A DNA stretch of 64,000 bases from JABDMH01 sp965223165 (GTDB lineage Bacteria; Bacteroidota; Bacteroidia; Chitinophagales; Saprospiraceae): contig CBDCVQ010000014.1 of the NCBI GenBank assembly GCA_965223165.1, positions 1 to 64,000 of the forward strand, written 5' to 3'. The notes under the pieces are model-generated. The model was not told where the DNA came from. It saw only the letters and a list, made by a program, of their open reading frames with translations, and ran no database searches. Made by a program: the position numbers and the translations under genes. Position 1 is the first letter of the stretch; every line of letters begins with the position of its first letter. Below, one piece after another: positions 44,857 to 54,649 of this stretch.

Positions 44857-46134
44857 ATGTCATTTCTCAAGCTATTTCAAGTCCTTATTCTATGGTCGAT
44901 ACTACTCCACTTCTATGCCTGTTCCACTGAGTCCAATAGGGTTAAACTGACGTTTAAATCAGTATCCGTAATGGAGCAGGAGAGAACCTTTGAACTAGGC
45001 ACGCAATATTCCAGCCCATATGCCACCGTGAAGGATGATCGGATCATCTCGATTGCCCGTAATTTTAGTGTCATAAATGACATTGATTATTCATCTATTA
45101 TTGTAGCCAATAACAAAAATTCCATAATCTTAAATAATAAGGATACCAAGATCTCTGGTATCGGCGTCTACAGCCCGGGATTTCTACATTATGGCACCAT
45201 CGAGAATGCAGAATTCGGACCGGGTGATCTAAAGGATTTTGATGCCTTTCTTATTCTCGTCGACTCGCAAGCACAGCTAATCAAATCATTCGGGGCAAAT
45301 GGCATCATATCATTCGACCACAACGGCTTAGTTGAAGAGATTGCAAATTTTACCACGCACAAGGAAGGATTGCACATCATCTATGCTGCGAGTGAGTCCG
45401 CGTTTAATTCAGAAATGTTTGCGATCAATATCAACCCCTGGACCATGGACTCTCCACAGGTCCAACCCACCTCTTTAGGAATATCGGGTGACTTTTACGT
45501 GGGTGATGTGTTGGTCAGAGATGATGACATTTTCATCGGTTTGACAGTGTTTGAGGAGGGAAGAAATTTCGGCAACTTCCTGAAAGAACATCCCAATGAA
45601 ACTAAGATTCTGCACTTCACCAGATCTAACGACGAGTCGGAAATCAATTATCTATTGGAGGATTCATTGGTATTGCAAAAGAGCAAATTAAGATTTGCAA
45701 TTGATAGGCTTCTTCCGGTTGATAGTCAGTCCTTTCTTGTTTCGACAAGCTACCAAAGGAAGGGCTCTTGGTACCGAAATATACTTAAAGTGAAATCGAA
45801 TCTCGTCGCTGATGCCACTTTCGGACATGACGGATATCTCTTTGCTGAGGACGTGACAGACAGACTCGATTACGTTCTCTTTAAATCTAATCTCTATATT
45901 CTTCGGATCAGTGAGGGCAACATTCTGGAGGTAGAGATTTTAAATCTATCAAGTACTAGTTTCGGCGATTCTACCCAGGAAAATCTAAGATTCCATTTGG
46001 ACGGTGAGTACTATCGAGGAGCACTCATTACTCATAATGGCAGCAAGCTTCATTATTTCACTGGTGGTTCGCTTAAGTTGACTCTCAACACGATAGATTT
46101 ATTGACTGGCCTGACAGAGGTCGTCGACCTCTAG
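44857..46134 (+). CDS. Lipoprotein of unknown function
   Basis: 425 residues. Signal peptide with a lipobox (ILLHFYACSTES; Cys22), so probably anchored in the outer membrane. The rest is rich in beta-strand segments with Asp/Asn-rich turns and could be a beta-propeller, although no repeat motif is regular enough to name. No family recognised. It stands alone between mobile-element debris on both sides, so it may be cargo of a lost element. Confidence 0.7.
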   Translation: MSFLKLFQVLILWSILLHFYACSTESNRVKLTFKSVSVMEQERTFELGTQYSSPYATVKDDRIISIARNFSVINDIDYSSIIVANNKNSIILNNKDTKISGIGVYSPGFLHYGTIENAEFGPGDLKDFDAFLILVDSQAQLIKSFGANGIISFDHNGLVEEIANFTTHKEGLHIIYAASESAFNSEMFAININPWTMDSPQVQPTSLGISGDFYVGDVLVRDDDIFIGLTVFEEGRNFGNFLKEHPNETKILHFTRSNDESEINYLLEDSLVLQKSKLRFAIDRLLPVDSQSFLVSTSYQRKGSWYRNILKVKSNLVADATFGHDGYLFAEDVTDRLDYVLFKSNLYILRISEGNILEVEILNLSSTSFGDSTQENLRFHLDGEYYRGALITHNGSKLHYFTGGSLKLTLNTIDLLTGLTEVVDL

Positions 46135-46147
46135 TGTCCAGCCTATC

Positions 46148-46276
46148 GTGAGCACGATACAATCTCTCTGTCAGCTGATCAGATATTACCTCTACATCAG
46201 TATTTATAACATAGAGATCAGATCATCCATACACGGCAGAAGAGCAAACATCATCTGCCTGCCGCAAACAAAAGCA
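46148..46276 (+). pseudogene. IntB fragment at the edge of the core region
   Basis: About 130 bp similar to 39550-39685 (ARYIPLAAHQILPLHQYLQHRDQIIHTW...LPAENK): shared stretches such as CATCAGATATTACCTCTACATCAGTATTTA, here with several substitutions and broken frame. It shows that unit sequence once reached this point. Confidence 0.78.
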
Positions 46277-46404
46277 AGCATTAGCCCATCGTACTGCCAC
46301 ACAGCACCCCCATCCACCTACAATTTGCTAACTTAGAATAGATACCGTGAAGCCGGAGCTACCAGCGCTCCCCAATTTGACTGCCCATGCGCGAGCGGCC
46401 GACC

Positions 46405-47232
46405 ATGCAGGTGAAATTTTATGGCACCCGGGGCTCCATACCCATGTGTGCCCGCGAATACCAAGACTTTGGTGGCAATACGACCTGCCTGGCACTGGAG
46501 ATCCCCGCGCTCAAAAGCGTGAATATCATCGACGCCGGCACAGGCATCCGCAACCTGGGCAAAGAGCTGATGAACCGCGGGGAGGATCGACCAAAGGAGA
46601 TCACCATCGGCTTCTCCCACTTCCACTGGGACCACATCCAGGGCTTTCCCTTCTTTGATCCGGCCTACCAAGAGGATACGCGTATCAATCTGCTGGCCAT
46701 GGGCAAGGACCAAGACGTGAAGAAACTTAAAGAGATCTTCCTCTCACAGATGAGCAGCCTGCATTTCCCCGTGCAGTTGGGGGCTATGGGGGCGGAGTTC
46801 CGCTTCATCGTCCTGGGCAGTCGGGCGGCGGAGCATTCGCAGGGTCTGACCGTGCAAGCCTGCAAGCACAACCACCCCGGCGGAGCCAACAGCTTTCGCA
46901 TAGAACGAAACGGCAAGGTGCTCGTCTTTTGCACCGACATCGAGCATGGCCCCGAACTCGACCCCAACATCATCGAGTTGGCCAGGGGGGCGGATGTGTT
47001 GATCCATGAGGCGCAGTACACGGACAAGGAGCTGCCGCATCGCCAAGGCTGGGGTCACAGCAGCTACGGTCAAGCCATCGAAGTCGCTCGCCAGGCCTCG
47101 GCCAGGCACCTGATCATGACCCACCACGATCCCGACCACACCGACAAATTTCTCCGACGGATGGAAAAGAAGTGTCAGAAGGTCTTTCCGGACTGCCAGC
47201 TAGCTAAGGAAGGGATGGTGATCGATATTTAG
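46405..47232 (+). CDS. Metallo-beta-lactamase-fold hydrolase
   Basis: 275 residues from ATG 46405 (an in-frame ATG at 46387 is an alternative). N-terminal FYGTRGSIP, the zinc motif HFHWDH in place of HxHxDH, a third His in KHNHPGGANSFRI, Asp in CTDIEHG, and a final His in MTHHDPDHTD. This set belongs to cyclic-phosphate phosphodiesterase/PhnP-like hydrolases that begin GTRGS. It is likely a cytoplasmic phosphodiesterase; the substrate is unknown. First clear core gene right of the mobile debris. Confidence 0.85.
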   Translation: MQVKFYGTRGSIPMCAREYQDFGGNTTCLALEIPALKSVNIIDAGTGIRNLGKELMNRGEDRPKEITIGFSHFHWDHIQGFPFFDPAYQEDTRINLLAMGKDQDVKKLKEIFLSQMSSLHFPVQLGAMGAEFRFIVLGSRAAEHSQGLTVQACKHNHPGGANSFRIERNGKVLVFCTDIEHGPELDPNIIELARGADVLIHEAQYTDKELPHRQGWGHSSYGQAIEVARQASARHLIMTHHDPDHTDKFLRRMEKKCQKVFPDCQLAKEGMVIDI

Positions 47233-47387
47233 ACGGCGAGCACGCTGATCGCCAGCGCTGGATCGGGATATGATCGTCTGTCCAGCGGGAGGTACCGATA
47301 TCTCGCTCAGGATCGTGACCTGGAGCGCCACTCGGTTGTGTGCGTGTCCTCCGTGGCGAAGAGCACTTTTTCTGTACTTTTAGCGCC

Positions 47388-49118
47388 ATGGCACCTCTAC
47401 TGGACGACCAGATCAGACAGTGGCAAGACCAAGTGGGTGAGGCCGTCACCCATCTGCTGCACCTCACGCAGGAGATCGGGCACGATCAGCTCAGTCACAC
47501 CATCCAAGAGCTGCGCAGCCGCATCACCGAGCCGTTTATGTTTGTCATCGTCGGCGAAGTCAAGGCCGGCAAGAGCAGCTTTATCAATGCACTGCTGGAG
47601 ACGGAGTACGATATCTGCAAGGTGGCCCCCTCCCCCATGACCGACACCATCCAGCAGATCGTCTATGGTGATCAACCGCATGAAGAGATTGTCAGCCAGT
47701 ATCTCAAACGCATCTACCATCCGGTGGAGATCCTCAAAGAGATTGCGATCGTCGACACGCCAGGTACCAACACGATCATTGCCCATCATCAGGAGATCAC
47801 AGAGCGCTTCATTCCCGGGTCGGATCTGATCATCTTCGTCTTTGAGGCCAAGAATCCGTATCGCCAATCTGCGTGGGAGTTCTTTGACTACATCCATCAG
47901 GACTGGCGCAAGAAGATCATTTTTGTCCTGCAGCAGAAAGATCTGATGAACGAAAACGATCTCCAGATCAATCTGGAGGGCGTGCGGAAGCAGGCAAAAG
48001 ACAAGGGTATCGAGTCGCCAGTCGTATTTGCCGTATCAGCCCTCATGGAGCAAGAAGGAGCGCAGGAGACCAGTGGCTATCAGCCGTTGCGCCAATACAT
48101 CCATCAGCAAATCACCGGCGGTCAGGCGCAGTCGCTCAAGCTCAGCAGTAGCCTGGACACCGCCCAGACCGTGGCAGGCAAGATCGGCGAGGGACTGTCG
48201 CTGCGTAAGGATCAATGGGAAGTGGATCGGGCCTTTCGCGAGGACATCGGGCAGACCCTGGAGAAACAAGGCAAGGTATCGTACGACCATGTGGGTGTAC
48301 TAGTGGAAAATCTCTTGGCGGGATATGACAGTACGATGCGAGACAAGTCGGATGAGCTGTCACAGGTGCTCTCTTTTGGGGCCGTGCTGTCCAGATCGTT
48401 TCGATCCCTCTTTTCAAAGAAAGAGTCGATCAAAGAGTGGCTCACCCAGTTTACCGAGTCGATCGAGACCGATCTCAACCACAACCTAAGACAAAAACTC
48501 AACGACCGGGTGCTGGATCTGGCCGAATCTATCCAGCAGATGGGGCAGATCATCGACCTGAAGATCCGCTCCAGCAGGACCGTGCTCAAGAACGACCACG
48601 AGATATTCAGTGCCATTGCCGAACGACGCTCCAAGGTGCTGACGGAGCTGCAGGAGACCTTCACCGAATTTCTGAAGAACTCCGAGAACTTTGCCGACCA
48701 AGAGCTCTTCCCCGAAAAGGAGACCATGGCCCCATCCCTGGCCACCGGCGGAGGGATTGCGGTGGTTGGCGTCATACTCACCATCGTCACCAATGGAGTC
48801 GTCTTTGACGTGACCGGCGGGGTGCTCACGACCATCGGGTTACTCTTTGCCGGCATCTCCCTGGGACTGCAAAAGCGCAAGATCATGAAGAGTTTCTCCG
48901 CCGAAATCGATAGAGGCCGCGGGCAGCTGGGGCAGGAGGTCACGACCCGGCTTCAGCAATACATCGATCAGATCCGGCAGCGCATCGATGCCACCTTTGC
49001 TGATTTTGACCAGATGCATGCAAGTGAGAAGCAAGCCCTGGACAAGCTGGAAGGCGATCTACAGACGATCGTCACTGAACTGTCTCAGATACAAAAGCAG
49101 CTTGCGGAGCAAGGATAA
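47388..49118 (+). CDS. Bacterial dynamin-like GTPase
   Basis: 576 residues from ATG 47388 (frame open to a GTG at 47340). G1 loop GEVKAGKSSFINALL, G2-like Thr in SPMTDTIQ, G3 DTPGTN, and QQKDLMNE for G4. Long helical stalk regions follow (about 270-440), then a hydrophobic paddle (GGGIAVVGVILTIV...TIGLLFAGISLGL, about residues 455-500) and a C-terminal coiled coil. Such proteins remodel membranes; here the partner or trigger is unknown. Single gene, not paired with a second dynamin. Confidence 0.88.
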   Translation: MAPLLDDQIRQWQDQVGEAVTHLLHLTQEIGHDQLSHTIQELRSRITEPFMFVIVGEVKAGKSSFINALLETEYDICKVAPSPMTDTIQQIVYGDQPHEEIVSQYLKRIYHPVEILKEIAIVDTPGTNTIIAHHQEITERFIPGSDLIIFVFEAKNPYRQSAWEFFDYIHQDWRKKIIFVLQQKDLMNENDLQINLEGVRKQAKDKGIESPVVFAVSALMEQEGAQETSGYQPLRQYIHQQITGGQAQSLKLSSSLDTAQTVAGKIGEGLSLRKDQWEVDRAFREDIGQTLEKQGKVSYDHVGVLVENLLAGYDSTMRDKSDELSQVLSFGAVLSRSFRSLFSKKESIKEWLTQFTESIETDLNHNLRQKLNDRVLDLAESIQQMGQIIDLKIRSSRTVLKNDHEIFSAIAERRSKVLTELQETFTEFLKNSENFADQELFPEKETMAPSLATGGGIAVVGVILTIVTNGVVFDVTGGVLTTIGLLFAGISLGLQKRKIMKSFSAEIDRGRGQLGQEVTTRLQQYIDQIRQRIDATFADFDQMHASEKQALDKLEGDLQTIVTELSQIQKQLAEQG

Positions 49119-49189
49119 GCGCTCCCAAACCTACCCTATTCCCCTCCTCGCTGCACTGACCGGGCCATAGACCCACCATAGAAGGCCTC

Positions 49190-49226
49190 CGAACGCCTGG
49201 TTCGAATCCGCGCCTTTCTGCCACAA
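49190..49226 (+). other. tRNA 3'-end-like fragment
   Basis: GGTTCGAATCC (49199-49209) is a T-loop consensus, followed by an acceptor-like CTTTCTGCCACA. The 75 bp before it contain no matching GGCAGAAAG 5' strand and no anticodon arm, so this is a tRNA 3' fragment, the usual trace of an integrase that used a tRNA gene. The T-stem pairing is imperfect. Confidence 0.4.
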
Positions 49227-49328
49227 ATTCTATTTGATCTCTGACGAATACTCACGCACCGAGGTGGGGGCCTACGCCTCGACATACCTTGCTACTGAAT
49301 CGCATTTGTTGAACCAAAATCACAAATC

Positions 49329-50048
49329 ATGAAAAATTTGATCGTGCTCTTCGTCCTGAGTCTGTTATTGCCAAACCAAATGGACGCCCACTCTCCCTGG
49401 TCTAAAGGCTCCAAGCTCAATGTGTTTGCCACGAGCGGCCTAAAACTACGTGCCTTCCCCTCCCTTCAAGCAGAAGTGTTGGATGTGGTCCGGTATGGAG
49501 ACCAAGTCACCGTGCTCAATACCTTTGACTTTTCCGAACAGTATGCCGAGCGGATTGACTGGATTGACGGACACTGGATCTTTGTGGAGTTTGAGGGACT
49601 GGCAGGTTATCTTTTCGATGGCTACCTCTCGGACCTGGATTTCCCCGGATCAGAAAATGAACTTTGCTCCGATGGCTACTCATACGCCTATACGCTGTCG
49701 GCTTACCTGGAGCAAAATTATCTACTGCAGCACCGATTAGACTCCAGCCTGCACAAGGACATTCGCCTCCTAGATTACGGCATAAAAATCAAACGAATCT
49801 TTCGCGACACCTCCGAGGTAATGGAGATAGAAATGCCGGGCTTCAAAATCAATGAGGTACTCAACCTGATGCGTAGTATGGTGCCGGACCGCCAAGGTCG
49901 GGTACTATTTGAAAAGTCCTTGCTGTTTCAAGAGGGCATTTCCGGAGAGATCGAAAAAATCACTGTCAACTTTGACAATCCCGTCACCCTTCAAAAGAAA
50001 CAAAATGGAAATCTCCTGGTGAAAGCATCGGGAATTAGTGGCTGTTGA
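49329..50048 (+). CDS. Exported protein with SH3-like domain
   Basis: 239 residues. Signal peptide MKNLIVLFVLSLLLPNQMDA. Residues 28-105 look like a bacterial SH3 domain (LNVFATSGLKLRAFPSLQAEVLDVVRYGDQVTVL...WIFVEFEGLAGYLFDGYL). The C-terminal half is of unknown type. SH3 domains often bind peptidoglycan or metal-binding partners. A hairpin at the stop codon suggests single transcription. Confidence 0.72.
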   Translation: MKNLIVLFVLSLLLPNQMDAHSPWSKGSKLNVFATSGLKLRAFPSLQAEVLDVVRYGDQVTVLNTFDFSEQYAERIDWIDGHWIFVEFEGLAGYLFDGYLSDLDFPGSENELCSDGYSYAYTLSAYLEQNYLLQHRLDSSLHKDIRLLDYGIKIKRIFRDTSEVMEIEMPGFKINEVLNLMRSMVPDRQGRVLFEKSLLFQEGISGEIEKITVNFDNPVTLQKKQNGNLLVKASGISGC

Positions 50049-50070
50049 TCTCGAAAGCGAGATCTCATTT
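50047..50070 (+). terminator. Hairpin at the end of the SH3 gene
   Basis: GATCTCG-AAAG-CGAGATC, a perfect 7-bp stem that starts at the TGA stop, then TCATTTCCTTATTT. The T-run is weak, so termination is possible but not certain. Confidence 0.4.
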
Positions 50071-50186
50071 CCTTATTTGTCAACATGCAGCACAAATTGG
50101 AGTTTGTCCGCCCCCAATCTAAAAAGGCTTGGTTGGGGGTGGTTGTTTTTGCGCAGCAATCCATTCACAAAACCATCCGAAATCAC

Positions 50187-50906
50187 ATGTCTGGAAAAAA
50201 ACGGAGCCATCTGATTTGGCTCTCCCTCCTCGTGACCGCCACCTTGTTGGGCCTATATCCGCTCAGCAAGTCAAATTCATTCCAACTTTTTGGGGATATC
50301 TATGGTCGCGTAGAGACCGAGCAAAAGGTCGTAGCCCTAACCTTCGACGATGGACCTTCAAACGATGTGGACACGGTACTCGCCATTCTGCGGCGCAACG
50401 ATGTCCAGGCCACTTTTTTTCTCGTAGGCACGTCCATCAAACGAAACGGGATGGTGGCTCGCAGAATCGTGGCAGATGGCCATGAAATTGGAAACCACTC
50501 TTACTCCCATAAGCGGCTGATCTTCAGATCCTATGGATACGTCAAAAGTGAGGTCGAAAAGACAGATATGCTGATCAAAGAGCTGGGGTACGATGGCGAC
50601 ATACATTTTCGCCCACCCCATGGCAAAAAATTGTTGATTACCCCTTTCTACATGAATCGCACCAGTAGAAAGACCATCATGTGGGATATAGAACCGGAGT
50701 CTGTCTCCTGCCTGCGAGGTAATCCCGAGGCCATGGCCGACTACGTCATAGAAAAGTCTAGCAATGGATCCATCGTACTCCTACATGTCATGTTTGGAGA
50801 CTATCGGACAACCCTGGCTGCCTTAGAAAAAATTATCCGTGGTTTAGATAAACGAGGATTCAAATTTGTCACGATCTCAGAGTTGCTCACTTATGATAAT
50901 CAATAA
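50187..50906 (+). CDS. Polysaccharide deacetylase (NodB family)
   Basis: 239 residues from ATG 50187; the frame is open to 50085, but that part has no homology-like features. One N-terminal membrane anchor (LIWLSLLVTATLLGLYPL) and a NodB domain: motif 1 ALTFDDGPS, motif 2 HEIGNHSYSH (metal His pair), motif 3 RPPHG, and the C-terminal LLHVM. The metal-dependent enzyme removes acetyl groups from N-acetylglucosamine-type polymers (peptidoglycan, chitin or exopolysaccharide) outside the inner membrane. The exact substrate cannot be told. Confidence 0.87.
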   Translation: MSGKKRSHLIWLSLLVTATLLGLYPLSKSNSFQLFGDIYGRVETEQKVVALTFDDGPSNDVDTVLAILRRNDVQATFFLVGTSIKRNGMVARRIVADGHEIGNHSYSHKRLIFRSYGYVKSEVEKTDMLIKELGYDGDIHFRPPHGKKLLITPFYMNRTSRKTIMWDIEPESVSCLRGNPEAMADYVIEKSSNGSIVLLHVMFGDYRTTLAALEKIIRGLDKRGFKFVTISELLTYDNQ

Positions 50907-50936
50907 TTATCAAGCGCAGCTACTTGACGGATCAGA

Positions 50937-51677
50937 TCACGAGATACCCTCCAGCATCTGAATGACCAAAGCTTTTTTGCGCACGGCCACGGGGACCCTG
51001 GCGCCATCGCGCATCATGAGATAACCGCCCTCAGTCTTAATGTATGCTTTAATATGCTGGACATTGACCAAATGTGACTGATGTACGCGCACAAAGCCCA
51101 CGGTGGTCAGCATCGACTCGAAGGATTTAAGCGTCTTGGAGACGAGGCTCTTGGCTCCGTCCGCAAAATAAAACATGGTATAATTATTTTCCGACTCACA
51201 TCTTACGATATTTTGGATCTCGACCACCTCAATCTTATCCGCGCTGTGTAAGGCAATCTTAGAGGCTCGCTCTTCGGGCTTCGCCCAACGATCAAGAAGG
51301 ATTTCCACATTCGCCGGCGAGTCATGGGGGCCCACTTTCGCTACCGCTTCCTTGAGGGCATTCGCGTCGATGGGTTTGAGCAAATAGTCGATGGCCGAAA
51401 AGCGAAATGCTCGGATAGCATGCTGATCGGATGCGGTGGTAAAAATGATCTTGAAATTAATCTGAGGTAAGATTTCCAGCAGGTCAAACCCGGTACCGTC
51501 CTCCAATTCGATATCGAGAAAGACCAAATCCGGCGACAAGTTCTTTAGCATCTTGGCCGCACTGACGACACCCGTCGCCCGACCGCAGACTTCCACCTGT
51601 GGGCAATACACCTTCAGATCAGATGCCAGCGCTTCCTGTGCCTGCAACATATCGTCTATAATCATTGCCTTTATCAT
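50937..51677 (-). CDS. LytTR response regulator
   Basis: 246 residues. Receiver domain with phospho-acceptor Asp55 (VFLDIE), acidic pair IIDD at 7-9 and Lys in LLKPID. A LytTR DNA-binding domain occupies about 140-240 (HSADKIEVVEIQNIVRCESENNYTMFY...FVRVHQSHLVN). The ATG lies 2 bp after the kinase stop, so both are made from one mRNA and form a two-component pair. Confidence 0.93.
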   Translation of the reverse strand: MIKAMIIDDMLQAQEALASDLKVYCPQVEVCGRATGVVSAAKMLKNLSPDLVFLDIELEDGTGFDLLEILPQINFKIIFTTASDQHAIRAFRFSAIDYLLKPIDANALKEAVAKVGPHDSPANVEILLDRWAKPEERASKIALHSADKIEVVEIQNIVRCESENNYTMFYFADGAKSLVSKTLKSFESMLTTVGFVRVHQSHLVNVQHIKAYIKTEGGYLMMRDGARVPVAVRKKALVIQMLEGIS

Positions 51678-51679
51678 AC

Positions 51680-54619
51680 CTATGGTCCTTCCGTGGGGAT
51701 GATGATTCTTACTCGGGCTCCCCGTACCCCCCCCTGCGCATCCTTGAGGTCTTCTGTCAATACCGGCGTTTGCTTTAAATGAGCAAAATAGCTCGTGATC
51801 CGATCCCGGGTGACCTCCATGCCGGTCGATCGGTGGTCCTTGTTTCCGTTACCCGCAGAAAAGCCTGGCCCATTGTCGGCGATCACACACTGAAGATACT
51901 TACCCATCCAGGCAAATTCGACACAAATGTGCCCTCGGCTGTCGGCCCGTGAAATGCCGTGCTTGACCGCATTCTCCACGTAGGGCTGTATCAACATGGG
52001 AGGGATCTCATAAAAGGATGGGTCTACATCCTCGGGCACGATGATCTCAAAATCAAAATTGTCTCGGATGCCCTGCTCAATGCGCAGGTAGCGAGTCAGT
52101 CCCTTTATCTCGTCTTCCAGGCTGATCCGGTCCTGACGAGATTGATATAAATAACTGCGCATCAAGGCGGCAAATCTTTGCAAGTCCTGCCTGGCCCCTT
52201 GGTTCTTGCCGGCACTGATCTTCGCCTGGATCGATTGCAACGCATTGAAAATGAAGTGTGGATTCATCTGCAGGCGGAGTGCCTTCTGCTCCAGGGTTAG
52301 TAGTTCGTTCTTCAAGCGCAAGGCTTGCTCCCTGCGCTCAGATCGCTTGAGGATGCGATAGACATTCCATCGGTAGAGCAGGAATATCAGTAGCACCGCC
52401 AGGGCCAAAGACAGGATGGGCACCCAAATGCTTTTCCACCACGGGGCAATGATGTGAAAGGGAATTCGGAGGAGGTTGGAAGATTGCCCCATCCGATTGG
52501 TTGCCTTGGCCAGTAGGGTATGGCGGCCCTGGGGCACCGCCACCAGCTCGATCTGATTGGAAGAGGAAGTGCGCCAGTCGTCGTGATAATCCTCCAATTT
52601 CCAGGCGTACTCGATCCCCTGCGGATAGGCTTGGTCAATCGCTAACAACGCGACGCTGACATGTCGCTCTTGGTAAGGTAGATGCGCCAGTTGCGCCAGG
52701 CTCGCTGGCGCTGTGTCAAAAATTGCCTGGTCTCCGATCGTCGCATGCAGTAGCGATAGCTGAGGGGCACGTACCGAATCCATGGGGGGCGATGTTTCGA
52801 TCTGAAGAACGCCTTCCGAGGTGCCAAAAACCACCCGACCTTGATCATCCACCACGGCTGCACCCTGACTGAAGCTGATGGGTGGTAAGCCCGCATGCAC
52901 ATCCAAGGTCTGGCCATCCTCCAGAGAAATCCCTCCATCCAATACCCCTCGAAAAACTCCGGCGGAGGTGGCCACCCAGAGTTGACCATCCCGGTCTAAA
53001 GTCATCGAGTGAATGTGTGGTGATGGCAATCTATCATTTCCCAGCAGCGGGCTCAGAAAGAGGGTATCCGAGCGCTCCACCAGATGGTAAATGCCCTGAT
53101 CTCTCGTTCCGAACAAGGGTGGGCCCTGGCCGCCGGCTACCATGCACCAGATCTGCCATCGATCGGGCAAATCGATGGTTTGCAGAGCGGTCCTGGTGGT
53201 CACAAAACCCAGTCCGGAGGGACCCCACACCCAATAGCGGCCCTGCTGATCGGCGCTCAGGTGTCGCCAATCTCCGGGTGCCAGCAGTCGGTAATCCTCC
53301 AGGTCCAATCCCATACTATCCGCCGTGAACTCCAGAGCCCATAGCCCCTCCCGGGTGAGTACCAGACAGGCTTCATCGCTTTGGGCCTCCACGTCGAGCA
53401 GACCCACATTCCATGGCTCCCCAGACGAAAACTGGGTGGTGGTACTGTCATGGAGATGGGCCAGTCCCTGGCTGGAGGCCAGCCATGCACCTCGATGACC
53501 ATGTGAGATCGCGATCACCCGGGTACCAAATGGGAGGCCCGAGAACCCCTGCGAGACGCCCCCCGGACTCAGGAGATCAAAGGATCCATTATTGTAAAGC
53601 ACGGTGATCGTACCTGCGGCAGTCCGTCCCAACTGGTTTACGTAGCGCCCGGAAAGACCTGCCTCTGGCGTCAGGTGCATGAAATGTCGATGGGTGTACT
53701 GGAGCAGTCCCATCTTTGCTGTACCGATCCAGGTATTACCCCAGGCATCAAAGGCAACATCGGTACCATGATAGAAGGATTGCGCTTGCGTCAAATACGG
53801 CCGCCAGGCGCTCTGCTCGGGCTCCCACGTCAGGAGGCCGCGCTGCCGCGTGCCGGCCAATAGTTTTGATCGGTGGCTAGTGAGAAATGTGACCTCCCCC
53901 GGCACCGGCCCCACACCGGGAAGCAAGCCGCGCGCAGGACTAAGGCGAAAGTTGCGACCATCCTCCGTGGCCACCAGGAAGTCGTGATCCGCCCCTGCGG
54001 TAAGGCCCACATAGCTGCCGCTGGGGACCCCCCGGGCACGTCCATATTCCGTCCATTCGCTGCCGGACCAATGCAGCAAGGCATCCTCTCCGCCGAGCAG
54101 CACCTCCTCCCCCCTCTCCGCAAGCGCATACCAGGGGCCGTCATGGAGAGACTCGGAAGACGGAGACTTGCTCGTGCATGAAAAGGCTAGCAGTCCCTGT
54201 GGGCCCGCCAAGAACAACGTCGTATCATTCTTGGAGCCCATGGCGCTGATATCAAATCCCGGCAGATGCCGATGCTGCCAACGCCCCTGCTGCCACCAGG
54301 CCAGGGTCTGCTCGCCCCCTGCCCAAACGGTACCGTCGGCACCTTGATAAAGAGCTTCGAAATACAATGAACCCGGTGCATGATCGGCGCTGAAACTGTG
54401 AAACGTACGTCCATCGTATCGATAAACCCCTCCTCCGGCAGTGGCCAGATAGATATGACCATCGGATGTCGCCAGCAGATCAGTCACATAGGGTGAGGAG
54501 AGGCCCTCAGCCGGGCCAAATTCCTTAACATGTGCTACTTGTGCGGAGGCCCCCGGATGCAGACTCAGCATGAGGGCAACGACCAAGCCGATCGGGTGCC
54601 ATGACCATCTATCACTCAT
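51680..54619 (-). CDS. LytS-type sensor kinase with beta-propeller ectodomain
   Basis: 979 residues. Signal peptide (VALMLSLHPGASAQ). About 650 residues of propeller repeats with LWVATSAGVFR/IYLATAGGGVYRYDG-type blades, then a Y_Y_Y-like Ig domain (YAWKLEDYHDDWRTSSSNQIELVAVPQGRHTLLAKATN) and one membrane helix near residue 730 (PILSLALAVLLIFLLY). The His_kinase module has phospho-His in QMNPHFIFNALQSIQ, and the HATPase has ENAVKHG and DNGPGF. It senses an extracellular cue of unknown nature and passes phosphate to the LytTR regulator downstream. Confidence 0.92.
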   Translation of the reverse strand: MSDRWSWHPIGLVVALMLSLHPGASAQVAHVKEFGPAEGLSSPYVTDLLATSDGHIYLATAGGGVYRYDGRTFHSFSADHAPGSLYFEALYQGADGTVWAGGEQTLAWWQQGRWQHRHLPGFDISAMGSKNDTTLFLAGPQGLLAFSCTSKSPSSESLHDGPWYALAERGEEVLLGGEDALLHWSGSEWTEYGRARGVPSGSYVGLTAGADHDFLVATEDGRNFRLSPARGLLPGVGPVPGEVTFLTSHRSKLLAGTRQRGLLTWEPEQSAWRPYLTQAQSFYHGTDVAFDAWGNTWIGTAKMGLLQYTHRHFMHLTPEAGLSGRYVNQLGRTAAGTITVLYNNGSFDLLSPGGVSQGFSGLPFGTRVIAISHGHRGAWLASSQGLAHLHDSTTTQFSSGEPWNVGLLDVEAQSDEACLVLTREGLWALEFTADSMGLDLEDYRLLAPGDWRHLSADQQGRYWVWGPSGLGFVTTRTALQTIDLPDRWQIWCMVAGGQGPPLFGTRDQGIYHLVERSDTLFLSPLLGNDRLPSPHIHSMTLDRDGQLWVATSAGVFRGVLDGGISLEDGQTLDVHAGLPPISFSQGAAVVDDQGRVVFGTSEGVLQIETSPPMDSVRAPQLSLLHATIGDQAIFDTAPASLAQLAHLPYQERHVSVALLAIDQAYPQGIEYAWKLEDYHDDWRTSSSNQIELVAVPQGRHTLLAKATNRMGQSSNLLRIPFHIIAPWWKSIWVPILSLALAVLLIFLLYRWNVYRILKRSERREQALRLKNELLTLEQKALRLQMNPHFIFNALQSIQAKISAGKNQGARQDLQRFAALMRSYLYQSRQDRISLEDEIKGLTRYLRIEQGIRDNFDFEIIVPEDVDPSFYEIPPMLIQPYVENAVKHGISRADSRGHICVEFAWMGKYLQCVIADNGPGFSAGNGNKDHRSTGMEVTRDRITSYFAHLKQTPVLTEDLKDAQGGVRGARVRIIIPTEGP

Positions 54620-54649
54620 TTCAAGGCATAGACGTTGCCTACCAGAGAT

